NCBI GenBank assembly: GCA_025350105.1
Contig: JANXYJ010000117.1
Location: forward strand, 1-33,649
DNA length: 33,649 nt
Direction of reading: 5' to 3'
From: Terriglobia bacterium
GTDB taxonomy: Bacteria > Acidobacteriota > Terriglobia > Bryobacterales > Bryobacteraceae
Under the pieces are notes generated by a model. That model saw only the letters and a program-made list of their open reading frames with translations. It ran no database searches and was not told the origin of the DNA. This document shows, piece by piece, positions 1 through 8,088 of this stretch. The translations under genes and the position numbers were made by a program. Position 1 is the stretch's first letter. The number at the start of each line of letters is the position of its first letter.

Positions 1-203
1 TCTGTATTGGACAACTCTCAGTGACCACAGTGACTTAGGTGCTTATTTGAAGTAGATGTCTCGAATTGGGTCGATGCTGGGGTAGACAGTACCCTTGCCG
101 TCAGGCCCTTTGATAAACCTTTTCGCATTGCGGTTGCCGCAGCCACGTTGACATTGTACCAAGTCCGTTGTCACTGTGGTCACTGAGAGTTGTCCAATAC
201 AGA
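1..203. repeat. 34-bp perfect inverted repeat enclosing 135 bp (possible MITE or contig fold-back)
   Basis: Bases 1-34 are the exact reverse complement of bases 170-203; both copies contain TGTATTGGACAACTCTCAGT. The enclosed 135 bp hold no complete gene. On the minus strand one frame stays open from about base 270 through the right arm and stops at 43-45, ending in a peptide with ...KGPDGKGTVYPSIDPIRD. The geometry fits a miniature inverted-repeat transposable element. Because the left arm starts exactly at base 1, the true outer end cannot be seen and no target-site duplication can be tested. A fold-back artefact at a contig end is an equally simple explanation. Confidence 0.5.
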
Positions 204-317
204 ATGATACTGAACGGGAGACTTGATTCCAATACCAAGATGAGCCTGAAAACCGGGAAGCTGTGGATGGATGCAGCTACGCATGGTGTGTTGCCAAATG
301 CAACGCAGAGCTTCACG

Positions 318-575
318 TTAACGGTTCACCAATCCCGGTTTAACCAAACGTGCGGTTCCGGTCTCCGGTAGCGGCGAGCCAAGGACAGGTGTGAGAACGA
401 GCGCTTTCTCATCGGAATTGCAGCGTGACGGATTGGGCGTCACAAAGGCAAAGTAGTCCACCAACCCATTCAATGAGCTTGCCGGCGTGCTATCATGGAT
501 CGAGTAGAAGGTTCCCTCCGCAGTCTGGTTTGTAGCTTTCCTCCCCGTATTTGTATACGAAGTTGACGTTGGCAC
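318..575 (-). CDS. Doubtful small hypothetical protein (85 aa)
   Basis: This is an open frame with a GTG start and a TAA stop, rich in Thr, Ser, Asn and Pro. It has no recognisable domain, signal peptide or membrane segment, and no clear Shine-Dalgarno sequence. The frame is open a few codons further upstream but a TGA lies about 10 codons above the GTG. It could be the broken end of a secreted or mobile-element protein next to the inverted repeat, or a chance ORF in the leader of the RNA helicase gene, whose start lies 25 bp away on the other strand. I do not recognise it. The rest of 204-600 shows nothing else that I can support. Confidence 0.22.
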   Translation of the reverse strand: MPTSTSYTNTGRKATNQTAEGTFYSIHDSTPASSLNGLVDYFAFVTPNPSRCNSDEKALVLTPVLGSPLPETGTARLVKPGLVNR

Positions 576-600
576 AGGCCAACACCCCCTAAACCTTTTG

Positions 601-1902
601 ATGAATCAATTCTCTGAACTACCTCTCTGTTCTGCGTTGCAGAGCAATTTGACAAGGCACCTGTTCGTCCTACCGACGCCGGTGCAGGCGCAATCGATTC
701 CCGCGGCTTTGGAAGGCCGCGATGTGGTCGCTACCGCGCAGACCGGAACGGGCAAGACGCTTGCTTTCGTTCTTCCAATTTTGCAGAAGTTACAACACCA
801 AACCGAATATAAGGGCGTTCGCGCACTCGTGCTGACGCCTACTCGTGAACTGGCCATCCAGATTCAGGAAGTAGTCACGCGTCTGAACAGCGGCATCGGC
901 GTGCGCTCCGCGGTGGTAGTCGGTGGACTTAGCGAATCCACGCAACTCCAAGCCATTCGCCGTGGTGCGCAGTTGGTGATTGCCACGCCTGGCCGTTTGT
1001 GCGACTTTCTGGATCGCAAATTAGTAGACCTGCGCGGCGTGGAAATGCTGATTCTGGACGAAGCCGACCGCATGTTGGATATGGGCTTTCTGCCCGCGCT
1101 CAGCCTGATTCTGAAAACCATGCCAGCCACGCGGCAGACACTGTTCTTTTCTGCGACCATCGAAAAGTCGGTGGCCCATTTGATCGAAAAGCACGTTAAA
1201 AATCCCGTGCGCGTTTCGATCGGTGCAACCACCAAGCCCGCCGAAGATGTCGATTTGCATCTCTACGAAGTGGACCAGGATCTGAAGCTGGCCCTGTTGC
1301 GTAAGCTGTTGGATGACGAAACCGGGTCGTTCCTGGTATTCGCACGCACCAAGCACGGCACCGACAAACTGGCCAAGAAACTGGCAACCCATGGGGTTGA
1401 CGCCGCACGCATTCACGGCGACCGCACTCAGAACCAGCGCAATCAGGCTTTGCACGGTTTCAAGAAGGGCGACTATCGCGTTTTGGTCGCTACCGACGTT
1501 GCCGCCCGCGGCATTCACGTCGACGGCATCGCGCACGTAGTTAACTATGACCTTCCGCAAGTACCGGAAGACTTCATTCACCGTGTGGGACGCACCGGCC
1601 GCGCTGGGGCCAAGGGAACTGCGTCAACTTTCAGCACTCGCGCCGAACGGGGCGAAATTCGCAAAATCGAAAGCCTGCTGAAAATGCGGCTGACCCAGCG
1701 CGAAGTGGCCAAAGATTTAAAGCGGGAAGAAAAAGGCGCAGGCGGTGCGGAACCGGCGCATGTTCGATCAGCCAAGCCGGATCACAAGCAGGATCACAAA
1801 CAACAGGCCGGCCCGTTCGCCAAGCATCACACCAAGCAATTTCCGCGCAACGATTCCAAGCGCGGACCCAAACCCCAGCGCCGCGCCGCTTGGGGACGAT
1901 AG
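601..1902 (+). CDS. rhlE: DEAD-box ATP-dependent RNA helicase, RhlE-like (433 aa)
   Basis: An ATP-dependent RNA unwinding enzyme of the cytoplasm, in the group that remodels rRNA precursors and mRNA structure, often in the cold. Motifs are in canonical order: Q-motif PTPVQ (26-30), Walker A AQTGTGKT (46-53), PTRELA (80-85), TPGR (129-132), DEAD (153-156), SAT (184-186), then the second RecA domain with VATDVAARG (296-304) and HRVGRTGRAG (327-336). The tail after about residue 370 is basic and rich in Lys, His, Gln and Arg, as in RhlE proteins, and probably binds RNA. The ATG at 601 is chosen over a TTG one codon earlier; no good Shine-Dalgarno site is visible. The tail contains a DHKQ DHKQ tandem duplication (1780-1803). 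RhlE, DbpA and SrmB are hard to separate by eye, so the symbol is less certain than the family. Confidence 0.93.
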   Translation: MNQFSELPLCSALQSNLTRHLFVLPTPVQAQSIPAALEGRDVVATAQTGTGKTLAFVLPILQKLQHQTEYKGVRALVLTPTRELAIQIQEVVTRLNSGIGVRSAVVVGGLSESTQLQAIRRGAQLVIATPGRLCDFLDRKLVDLRGVEMLILDEADRMLDMGFLPALSLILKTMPATRQTLFFSATIEKSVAHLIEKHVKNPVRVSIGATTKPAEDVDLHLYEVDQDLKLALLRKLLDDETGSFLVFARTKHGTDKLAKKLATHGVDAARIHGDRTQNQRNQALHGFKKGDYRVLVATDVAARGIHVDGIAHVVNYDLPQVPEDFIHRVGRTGRAGAKGTASTFSTRAERGEIRKIESLLKMRLTQREVAKDLKREEKGAGGAEPAHVRSAKPDHKQDHKQQAGPFAKHHTKQFPRNDSKRGPKPQRRAAWGR

Positions 1903-1934
1903 CCCCTTACGATGATCTAGAACGGGTTAGAAAA

Positions 1935-1971
1935 CGGGCCTGCTGTTCGCTACCAGCGAACGACAGGCCCG
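1935..1971 (+). terminator. Hairpin terminator after the RNA helicase gene
   Basis: A 17-bp stem (CGGGCCTG..TTCGCT paired with AGCGAA..CAGGCCCG, with a 2-bp internal mismatch) closes a 3-base loop 33 bp after the helicase stop. Only a short, broken T stretch follows (CAGTCTTTG). It is a strong intrinsic-type hairpin with a weak tail, consistent with termination before the next gene at 2065. Confidence 0.6.
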
Positions 1972-2064
1972 CAGTCTTTGTCGGCGCCGGCGCAGCCAGT
2001 AGTGAAACAGCTTTGAATCGCATAAGCTAGAAACGTGTCACCAATATCTTTAAGGAGAAACAGG

Positions 2065-2442
2065 ATGAAGCTACTTGGACTGGTTCTTTTCGCGGGGCTG
2101 ATGGCGTGCCCGATGTTGGCCGCCGACGCGGTGGATGGTAAGTGGGAATGCGGCGTGAAGGGCCCGGATGGTGTAGTGCGGCCTCTGGTTGCGACCCTAA
2201 AATCGGACGGCATGACACTGACCGGAACGGTGAACGGCATAAACGGACAAGCCGATATTGAAATCTTCGAAGCGATGAACCATGGGGAAGAAGTGATGTG
2301 GTCGTCGAAGAGAAAAATTCAGAACGACACAGTGCAGTTCGACTATCGCGGGGCCATCAATGGGGACGAGATGAAGATCAGCATCACCCGGGCGGATGGC
2401 AAGGGCGAGCCCATGAGTTGCGTCGCTAAGAAAAAGAAATAG
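2065..2442 (+). CDS. Small secreted protein of unknown function (125 aa)
   Basis: The ATG at 2065 is chosen because a strong Shine-Dalgarno AAGGAG lies 7 bases upstream; the frame is open further upstream without ribosome-site support. Residues 1-19 form a signal peptide (MKLLGLVLFAGLMACPMLAA). The mature part is about 105 residues, predicted beta-rich from alternating hydrophobic residues: it begins DGKWEC, contains GMTLTGTVNG, and ends with a lysine run. The two Cys of the mature part (in KWEC and in MSCVAKK) could form a disulfide. The pattern is like small lipocalin- or barrel-like exported proteins of Acidobacteria, but I cannot name a family. It converges on the hydrolase gene with no bases between the two stop codons. 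Confidence 0.72.
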   Translation: MKLLGLVLFAGLMACPMLAADAVDGKWECGVKGPDGVVRPLVATLKSDGMTLTGTVNGINGQADIEIFEAMNHGEEVMWSSKRKIQNDTVQFDYRGAINGDEMKISITRADGKGEPMSCVAKKKK

Positions 2443-3300
2443 CTATTTCAACCGCAGCGTTTTGATCAGCCACACCTGGCGATCCGCGGAGGCCTGATCG
2501 TTCAAACCGTGGCCCGCTTCATACCATAAGATCTGCTTGGGGCCGTGCGCGGCGGCGTGCAGGGCCTCTGCTTTTTCGCGGGGAACGTAGAAGTCTCTGT
2601 TGGCGAATTGGAGCAGCACAGGCGTGAGGCCCAGTTGCGGCAGATACCGGATGGGATCGAGTGGGGCGAGGCGATCGATGACGCGCTGACGCTGGTCCGG
2701 CGTCAGTTGGCGCTGATTATAGAGAAACCAATCGCTGAAGCTGGGGGCGAAGGCTTGCAGTGCCACGGCTGCGGGTTTAACACCGGCCGCAGCCGCAAGA
2801 ATCCCGTACATGGCGCCGAAATCATGGCCGACGAGGGCGATGCGTTGGGAGTCGACCCCAGGTTGCGCCCGCAATAGGTCCAGCGCGCGCCGTAACTCTT
2901 TCACTTCGGCGATGGAATTTTCGTAGTCGCGGCTGACGTCGCGCTGGTCGTACCATTTGGGATCCGACCATGGCGTGGCCACTAACAGAGACGTGAGCCC
3001 GTGATGCGCCAACGCGATGGCTTCCTGCAAAAACTGTTTGCGGTTGGAGAGCGGCGATTCGGATTCATACCAGTGCAGGAATAGCGCTGCAACAGATTTG
3101 CCCTGGAGGGCAGAGTGGACAAGATAGGCTTCGGTACGGGTGCCTGCGAGATTGGCAAAAGACATGTCGTCAACGCGGATGCCATCACGGGTTTCGGTTC
3201 CAGTGATACGGATGTCGAAGGGCTTGCTGCGGCTGTAGTCGAAGGCGGGCGGTTGGGCGAAAGCGAAGAACGAAAGCGCGGAAAAGAAGACCAGCCTCAT
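2443..3300 (-). CDS. Secreted alpha/beta hydrolase with Asp nucleophile, dienelactone-hydrolase-like (285 aa)
   Basis: Residues 1-15 look like a short signal peptide ending FAFA-Q, so the enzyme is probably exported. The fold signature is clear: LFLHWYES at the oxyanion strand, the nucleophile elbow GHDFGAM (158-164), an acid candidate in NRDFYVP (D236) and the catalytic His in EAGHG (H264). The elbow carries Asp160 where esterases have Ser and dienelactone hydrolases Cys. Among characterised alpha/beta hydrolases an Asp nucleophile is typical of haloalkane dehalogenases and epoxide hydrolases. The overall shape, without an obvious large cap, is closer to the dienelactone group, so the substrate is unknown. 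The ATG overlaps the stop of the upstream antitoxin gene (ATGA), implying translational coupling. Confidence 0.82.
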   Translation of the reverse strand: MRLVFFSALSFFAFAQPPAFDYSRSKPFDIRITGTETRDGIRVDDMSFANLAGTRTEAYLVHSALQGKSVAALFLHWYESESPLSNRKQFLQEAIALAHHGLTSLLVATPWSDPKWYDQRDVSRDYENSIAEVKELRRALDLLRAQPGVDSQRIALVGHDFGAMYGILAAAAGVKPAAVALQAFAPSFSDWFLYNQRQLTPDQRQRVIDRLAPLDPIRYLPQLGLTPVLLQFANRDFYVPREKAEALHAAAHGPKQILWYEAGHGLNDQASADRQVWLIKTLRLK

Positions 3301-3527
3301 GACTCAAACTCTGCAAGAAGCAATGGGAGGAGGGGATCGTCAAAATCCGCCGGCGCCACGAAATCGCCGGCCGCAGTCCCCAATTTCGGCGCTATTGGTT
3401 TTCCCGATTCGACTTTACGGGGTTCGACGACAACAATTTTCTCGGCTTTCGCCACGCGCTGGACCAGCCTGACGAAGTTGGCCTGAGCGTCGCGCGTGCT
3501 CGCATGCATGTGACTATTATCGGCCAC
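3297..3527 (-). CDS. Solitary antitoxin-like protein, Phd/YefM type (76 aa)
   Basis: The layout matches short Phd/YefM-family antitoxins that pair with PIN toxins. It has an N-terminal DNA-binding part with AQANFVRLVQRV (15-26), then a KIVVVEPRK strand and a GKPIAP stretch. The toxin-neutralising tail GDFVAPADFDDPLLP ends in EFES and resembles the usual G.iw...DFD.PLP...L..FE ending. It starts with GTG at 3527; an in-frame ATG at 3509 is possible and neither has a strong ribosome site. No PIN or other toxin gene is next to it. The following gene, overlapping by 4 bp, is the alpha/beta hydrolase. It may be a relic, a trans-acting antitoxin, or a regulator of the hydrolase gene. The middle (EPRKVESGKPIAPK) is longer than usual, which hints at decay. 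Confidence 0.62.
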   Translation of the reverse strand: MADNSHMHASTRDAQANFVRLVQRVAKAEKIVVVEPRKVESGKPIAPKLGTAAGDFVAPADFDDPLLPLLLAEFES

Positions 3528-3570
3528 ACTGTTTCATTTTGCTCGTACGGTTCCCTGCTCCTAACTAGAC

Positions 3571-4788
3571 ATGGTCCCAAGCAGACATGCGAAGATAGAC
3601 AAATTGCGCAACTCTCCTCTTTTACCCATTTTTCTGATCGTGGCTGTGGATGTTCTGGGCCTCACGATCATGATTCCGCTGCTGCCGTTTTACGCCGAAA
3701 AGTTGGGGGCCAGCCCCACCCAGGTTGGCTGGCTGGTGGGCGTTTATGCCTTGTGCCAGTTGTTCTCCGGCCCTTTGCTGGGCAGGCTTTCGGATCGCAC
3801 GGGACGCAAGCCGTTGCTGATTGTCAGCCAGATTGGCACGTTGATTGGGTTTCTGATTACCGCGTGGGCTCCAGTCCTGTGGCTGGTGTTTCTGGGGCGC
3901 ATCATTGACGGCATTACGGCGGGGAATTTGTCGCTGGCGCAGGCTTACATTTCCGATGTGACCAAGAAGGAAGACCGCGCCAAGTCGTTCGGCGTGATTG
4001 GGATTGCGTTTGGACTGGGCTTTCTGATTGGGCCGGCTATTTCGGGGATTCTGGCGAAGTTCGACTATCGGTATCCGATTTACGCGGCGGCGCTGATGTC
4101 GTTCTGTTCAATTGTGGCGACAACGTTTTTGCTGCCGTCGGTAAAGCCGGCCGCGGCGAAAGATACCGGTCCTGGCGGGCGGCGATTGTCACTGGTGCAG
4201 TGGAGCGAATATGGGCGCTTCTTTCAACAAGCCGATTTGAAGGAATTGTTATGGCAGTTCATGGCGTTCACGCTTTCCTTCTCTATGTTTGTCACGGCGC
4301 TGCCCCTGTTCCTGGAGCGGCGGTTGACGTGGAACGCGAAACCGTTTGGGCCGGAACAGACCGGGTATGCGTGGGCCTATGTAGGATTCATGGGCATTCT
4401 GTTGCAGGGGCCGGCGCTGGGAAGACTGGTCAAGCGTTACGGCGAGAGCGCACTGAATAAAACAGGATTCATCGCCTATGTTGTGGGCTACGGAATGCTG
4501 GCGTTCTGCCATTCGGTGCCGGTTTTGATTGTCACAATGACATGCCTGGTCTTGGGCGGGTTGGTGCGGCCCACCCTGACCAGCATGATCACCCACGTCA
4601 CCAGGGAAGATGAACGAGGCGTGGTGCTGGGGCTGACGCAATCGCTGAATTCGGTTTCGCAGATTGTGGGACCGCCGATTGCGGGCCTGCTGATTCAGTT
4701 TGGCCTGCTGAGCACCTGGGGATTGGTAATTGCGGGTATTTCGTTGGTAGGCTTGCTGATCGCCAGCCGTGAAACTGCAGCGCAATAG
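3571..4788 (+). CDS. MFS transporter, drug:H+ antiporter / TetA-like (405 aa)
   Basis: A 12-helix inner-membrane exporter of the major facilitator superfamily, probably driving drug or metabolite efflux by proton exchange. The first helix (about 19-42) contains an acidic residue in AVDVLG. Motif A, GRLSDRTGRK (71-80), sits in the loop between helices 2 and 3. A GIAFGLGFLIGPAISG segment matches the motif C of helix 5 found in antiporters, and a central cytoplasmic loop falls around residues 190-225. These features place it near the TetA/DHA1 group; the substrate cannot be read. The ATG at 3571 is the first in frame and no clear Shine-Dalgarno site precedes it. It is divergent from the antitoxin gene, so 3528-3570 must hold both starts. 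Confidence 0.88.
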   Translation: MVPSRHAKIDKLRNSPLLPIFLIVAVDVLGLTIMIPLLPFYAEKLGASPTQVGWLVGVYALCQLFSGPLLGRLSDRTGRKPLLIVSQIGTLIGFLITAWAPVLWLVFLGRIIDGITAGNLSLAQAYISDVTKKEDRAKSFGVIGIAFGLGFLIGPAISGILAKFDYRYPIYAAALMSFCSIVATTFLLPSVKPAAAKDTGPGGRRLSLVQWSEYGRFFQQADLKELLWQFMAFTLSFSMFVTALPLFLERRLTWNAKPFGPEQTGYAWAYVGFMGILLQGPALGRLVKRYGESALNKTGFIAYVVGYGMLAFCHSVPVLIVTMTCLVLGGLVRPTLTSMITHVTREDERGVVLGLTQSLNSVSQIVGPPIAGLLIQFGLLSTWGLVIAGISLVGLLIASRETAAQ

Positions 4789-4825
4789 CGCAGCGGACTC
4801 TTCGCAGACCCTCTACAATTGAGGT

Positions 4826-6196
4826 GTGTCCGAAGCCACCAACGCCTACGTCGAAAGCAATCAGACCCGGTTCCTGGAAGAGCTGAAAGAGTTCCTGCGC
4901 ATTCCCAGCGTCAGCACCTTGCCCGAACATTTCCCCGATGTCCATCGCGCCGCGCAGTTCGTCGGGGATCACATGAAATCGGCGGGCCTGGAAAATATCG
5001 AAATCGTCGCCACCGAAAAACATCCGCTGGTTTACGCCGACTGGCTCCATGCGCCCGGCAAACCCACGGTGCTGTGTTACGGGCACTACGACGTCCAGCC
5101 ACCCGATCCACTGAACGAATGGATCACGCCTCCGTTTGAACCAACCTTGCGCAACGGCAATATCTACGCCCGCGGCTCCGCTGATGACAAAGGCCAGATG
5201 TATATGCAAATCAAGGCCGTGGAGGCTCTGCTGGCGGTCAACAAGACGCTGCCCGTCAATCTCAAATTCCTCATCGAAGGCGAAGAGGAAGTGGGCAGCG
5301 AATCCGTCGCCAAGTTCGTTGCGGAAAGTCCTGCCAAGCTGAAGGCCGACGTCGCGCTGGTTTCGGACACTGAGCTGTTCGCCGAAGGCCTGCCCACGTT
5401 GTGCGTCGGTCTGCGCGGTCTCATCTACACCGAAATCGAAGCCCGCGGCCCCTCGCGCGATCTGCACAGCGGCATGTATGGCGGCGCGGCACCCAATGCG
5501 GTGTTCGGGCTGGTGGAATTGCTGGCAAAGTTGAAAGACAAGAACGGTGTCATCCAAATTCCCGGCATGTATGACGATGTGACGCCTCCCACTGCGGCGG
5601 AACAGCACAGCTGGGCAACTCTTCCCTTCGACGAAGCCGATTTCCTCAAGAACGAAGTGGGGTCGAAATGTTTGACGGGTGAGCTGGGACGCACGGTGTT
5701 GGAACGCACCTGGGCACGGCCCACGCTGGAGGTTCACGGTATTGCCGGCGGCTTCACCGGCGCGGGCGCGAAGACGGTGATACCAGCGAAAGCAACGGCG
5801 AAGGTGAGCATGCGAATGGTGCCCGATCAGGATCCCGATAAGATCATCGCGGCCTACAAGAAGTTTGTCGCCGACAACACGCCGGCTGGCATCCAAACTG
5901 AAGTTCGCATCTTGAGTGCCGGTCCGGCAATCTCGGTGAATCCGGAACATCATGCCATTGAAGTAGCGGCGCAAGCATTCAGCGACATTCTGGGTAAGGA
6001 AACGGTGTTCATCCGCAGCGGCGGATCGATCCCGATTGTTGGCGATTTCGCCAAATATTTGGGCATTCCCACCATTCTGATGGGCTTCGGCCTGCCCGAC
6101 GACGGCTTGCATTCACCCAACGAAAAGTACAAACTGGCCAACTACTACGCGGGGATCAAGACGATTGCCCACTTCTTTGAAAAATACGGGGCTTAA
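4826..6196 (+). CDS. M20 family metallopeptidase / dipeptidase (456 aa)
   Basis: A two-zinc aminoacyl hydrolase of the M20A/carnosinase-like group, expected to cleave dipeptides or short peptides in the cytoplasm (no signal peptide). Metal site motifs are in order: GHYDVQP (H87, D89), ARGSADDKGQ (bridging Asp120), the catalytic EGEEEVGSE (E153-E155), SDTE, and a C-terminal HSPNEKY that supplies the last His ligand. The dimerisation lid is in the middle third (DLHSGMYGG). The start is GTG at 4826. A GAGG lies directly before it at non-optimal spacing. Its 3' end overlaps the longest murJ frame by 32 bp, so peptide turnover and envelope synthesis genes may be co-transcribed. Confidence 0.9.
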   Translation: MSEATNAYVESNQTRFLEELKEFLRIPSVSTLPEHFPDVHRAAQFVGDHMKSAGLENIEIVATEKHPLVYADWLHAPGKPTVLCYGHYDVQPPDPLNEWITPPFEPTLRNGNIYARGSADDKGQMYMQIKAVEALLAVNKTLPVNLKFLIEGEEEVGSESVAKFVAESPAKLKADVALVSDTELFAEGLPTLCVGLRGLIYTEIEARGPSRDLHSGMYGGAAPNAVFGLVELLAKLKDKNGVIQIPGMYDDVTPPTAAEQHSWATLPFDEADFLKNEVGSKCLTGELGRTVLERTWARPTLEVHGIAGGFTGAGAKTVIPAKATAKVSMRMVPDQDPDKIIAAYKKFVADNTPAGIQTEVRILSAGPAISVNPEHHAIEVAAQAFSDILGKETVFIRSGGSIPIVGDFAKYLGIPTILMGFGLPDDGLHSPNEKYKLANYYAGIKTIAHFFEKYGA

Positions 6197-7901
6197 GCCG
6201 GACGAGAATCGGTCTCCCGAGCCGGCGAAAAATACGGGATCTGGACCCGAAGCCGATCAAGTCAATCCGCGCGGGCAATCGGATAGCGTGGTGCGCTCGG
6301 CGGGGATCGTGTCGCTTGCCGTATTGATGAGCCGCGTCACGGGTCTGTTCCGCGAAGGCCTGATGGCGCGTCTGTTCGGCGCCGGCCTGATGTACGACGC
6401 CTTCATGCTGGGCTTCCGCATCCCCAATCTGACGAGGGATCTGTTCGCGGAAGGCGCGCTATCCAGTGCCTTCGTTCCCACCTTCACTGACTACCTGGGC
6501 AATCGCGGGAAAGAAGAAGCCGCGCGCCTGGTGAATCTGGTGGCCACGGCGCTGATCATCATTGTGGGCAGCATGTGTACGCTGGGAGTGATCTTCGCGC
6601 CGCAACTGGTGCATCTGCTGGCACCGGGCTTTTCGGCGGTCCCCGGTAAATTCGAACTGGCCGTCCGGATGACGCGCATCATGTTCCCGTTTCTGCTGCT
6701 GGTGGCACTGGCCGCGCAGGTGATGGGGGTCCTGAATGCATCCAATAAATTCGGTGTGCCGGCTATGGCGTCTACGTTTTTCAACATCGGCAGCGTAGGT
6801 TTCGGCATATTGCTGGGAATCGTTTTCGGCCCCGCTTTGCAACTCAGCCGGATTGAAGGGATGGCGTTCGGCGTCGTCCTTGGCGGTGCGCTCCAGTTGA
6901 TCTGGCAACTGCCAACCATGTATTCGCTCGGCTACCGCTTCCGGGTGGCCTTCGATTGGCAGCACCCCGGTCTTCGGCGTATTTTCTTTTTGATGGTCCC
7001 AGCGATCCTGGGCAATGCTGCTGTGCAGATCAACGTCATGGTGAACACCAACTTCGCATCCGCTGTATACGATCCCCAGCGCGGCTTCGACGGCCCGGTG
7101 AGCTGGCTGGGTTACGCCTTCCGCTTCATGCAACTGCCGCTGGGGCTTTTCGGCGTGGCGATTGGCTCGGCGACTTTACCGTCGATTTCACGCAGCGCCG
7201 CGGCCGGCAATATGGATGAGTTTCGCCGCACGCTGTCGAAATCCTTGGCCATGGTCTTTCTGCTCACCGTTCCTTCGTCGGTCGGGTTAATCGTGCTGGG
7301 CCGCGCGATCATCGGGTCGATTTATCAGGGCGGGCGTTTTCATCTTTACGACACCGAGCAAACGGCGATCGCGCTTTCCTGTTACGCCATCGGACTGGCT
7401 GGCTACGCGGCGTTGAAAGTCTTGAACCCGGCCTTCTACGCGCTGGGTGATGCCCGCACGCCCATGCTGGTGAGTCTGGCTTCCATCCTGATCAACTTTG
7501 CCACCGCTGGCGCCATGGTCCGTCTGCTGGGCCTGCGGCACGCGGGCTTGGCGGTATCCACTTCAGCCGTCGCGCTCTTCGGTTTCTTCGTGCTGTTCGA
7601 GGTCCTGCGCCGGAGAATTGGCGGAATTTACGGAAGAGACTTGTTTGCCGCAGTTACCAGAGTGTTGTTGGCCTCGATCGTAATGGGCGGGGCCACGTGG
7701 GTCTCCAACCGTGCCGTAACGAATTGGCTGGGTACTTCCCAGTTGGCTGACCTGGTAAATCTTTCCATATCGATCCCGCTTGCGTTGGTGGTATTCTACG
7801 GAGCTTGCTGGCTTTTGGGAATTCACGAACTGGGGATGGCGGTGCGGGCGTTTGCGGCTCCCATTCAGCGCCGCTTATCCAGGCGTGGCGCAAGTCGTTA
7901 A
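6165..7901 (+). CDS. murJ: Lipid II flippase MurJ / MviN (up to 578 aa)
   Basis: An inner-membrane flippase of the MOP exporter superfamily that moves lipid II to the outer leaflet for peptidoglycan synthesis. The N-terminal signature is strong: SRVTGLFREG..ARLFGAG..YDAFMLGFRIPNL and EGALSSAFVPTF. About 14 hydrophobic segments follow, with NAAVQINVMVN and RFMQLPLGLFGVAIG in the places expected for MurJ. The longest frame begins at TTG 6165, inside the peptidase gene, and would add a hydrophilic tail of about 40 residues. GTG at 6288 or 6291 would give about 536 aa, nearer the usual length. The codons between hold a 12-bp direct repeat. The gene identity is secure; the start is not. Confidence 0.92.
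   Translation: MPTSLKNTGLKPDENRSPEPAKNTGSGPEADQVNPRGQSDSVVRSAGIVSLAVLMSRVTGLFREGLMARLFGAGLMYDAFMLGFRIPNLTRDLFAEGALSSAFVPTFTDYLGNRGKEEAARLVNLVATALIIIVGSMCTLGVIFAPQLVHLLAPGFSAVPGKFELAVRMTRIMFPFLLLVALAAQVMGVLNASNKFGVPAMASTFFNIGSVGFGILLGIVFGPALQLSRIEGMAFGVVLGGALQLIWQLPTMYSLGYRFRVAFDWQHPGLRRIFFLMVPAILGNAAVQINVMVNTNFASAVYDPQRGFDGPVSWLGYAFRFMQLPLGLFGVAIGSATLPSISRSAAAGNMDEFRRTLSKSLAMVFLLTVPSSVGLIVLGRAIIGSIYQGGRFHLYDTEQTAIALSCYAIGLAGYAALKVLNPAFYALGDARTPMLVSLASILINFATAGAMVRLLGLRHAGLAVSTSAVALFGFFVLFEVLRRRIGGIYGRDLFAAVTRVLLASIVMGGATWVSNRAVTNWLGTSQLADLVNLSISIPLALVVFYGACWLLGIHELGMAVRAFAAPIQRRLSRRGASR
6179..6238 (+). repeat. 12-bp direct repeat spanning the peptidase stop and murJ start region
   Basis: GAAAAATACGGG occurs at 6179-6190 and again at 6227-6238, 48 bp apart and in the same frame. 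The first copy encodes the last residues of the M20 peptidase (EKYGA then stop). The spacing suggests a decayed duplication of the peptidase tail, which would also explain the odd N-terminal extension of the murJ frame. Confidence 0.5.
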
Positions 7902-8088
7902 GCAGCAAGGCAACTGGTTGCGCTGGGTGGTGGCGAAGATCGCGTGGGGAGATGGCTTAAAATCGGGCTCTAATGCCCGTACCTGAACCCACCGATGGCA
8001 TAAGCAAGGATTGGGCCCCCAGATTGCTAGGGATTGCAGATAATGCTTGCAATCTGACGCGCTGAGTCTTTGCTAGGAGATCTATACC

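Noticed and set aside
340-420. CGTGCGGTTC..GAGCC resembling group II intron domain V pieces
   Set aside because: The two halves do not occur in the order or spacing of a domain V hairpin and there is no reverse transcriptase.
4598-6112. Long open frame (504 codons) on the minus strand opposite the M20 peptidase
   Set aside because: It is a shadow of a clear metallopeptidase with all metal-binding motifs; the antisense product is His/Gln/Arg-rich with no domain and no ribosome site.
8020-8056. Inverted repeat before the TPR gene as a terminator for murJ
   Set aside because: Loop of about 20 bases and no T-run; it may be regulatory but cannot be called a terminator.
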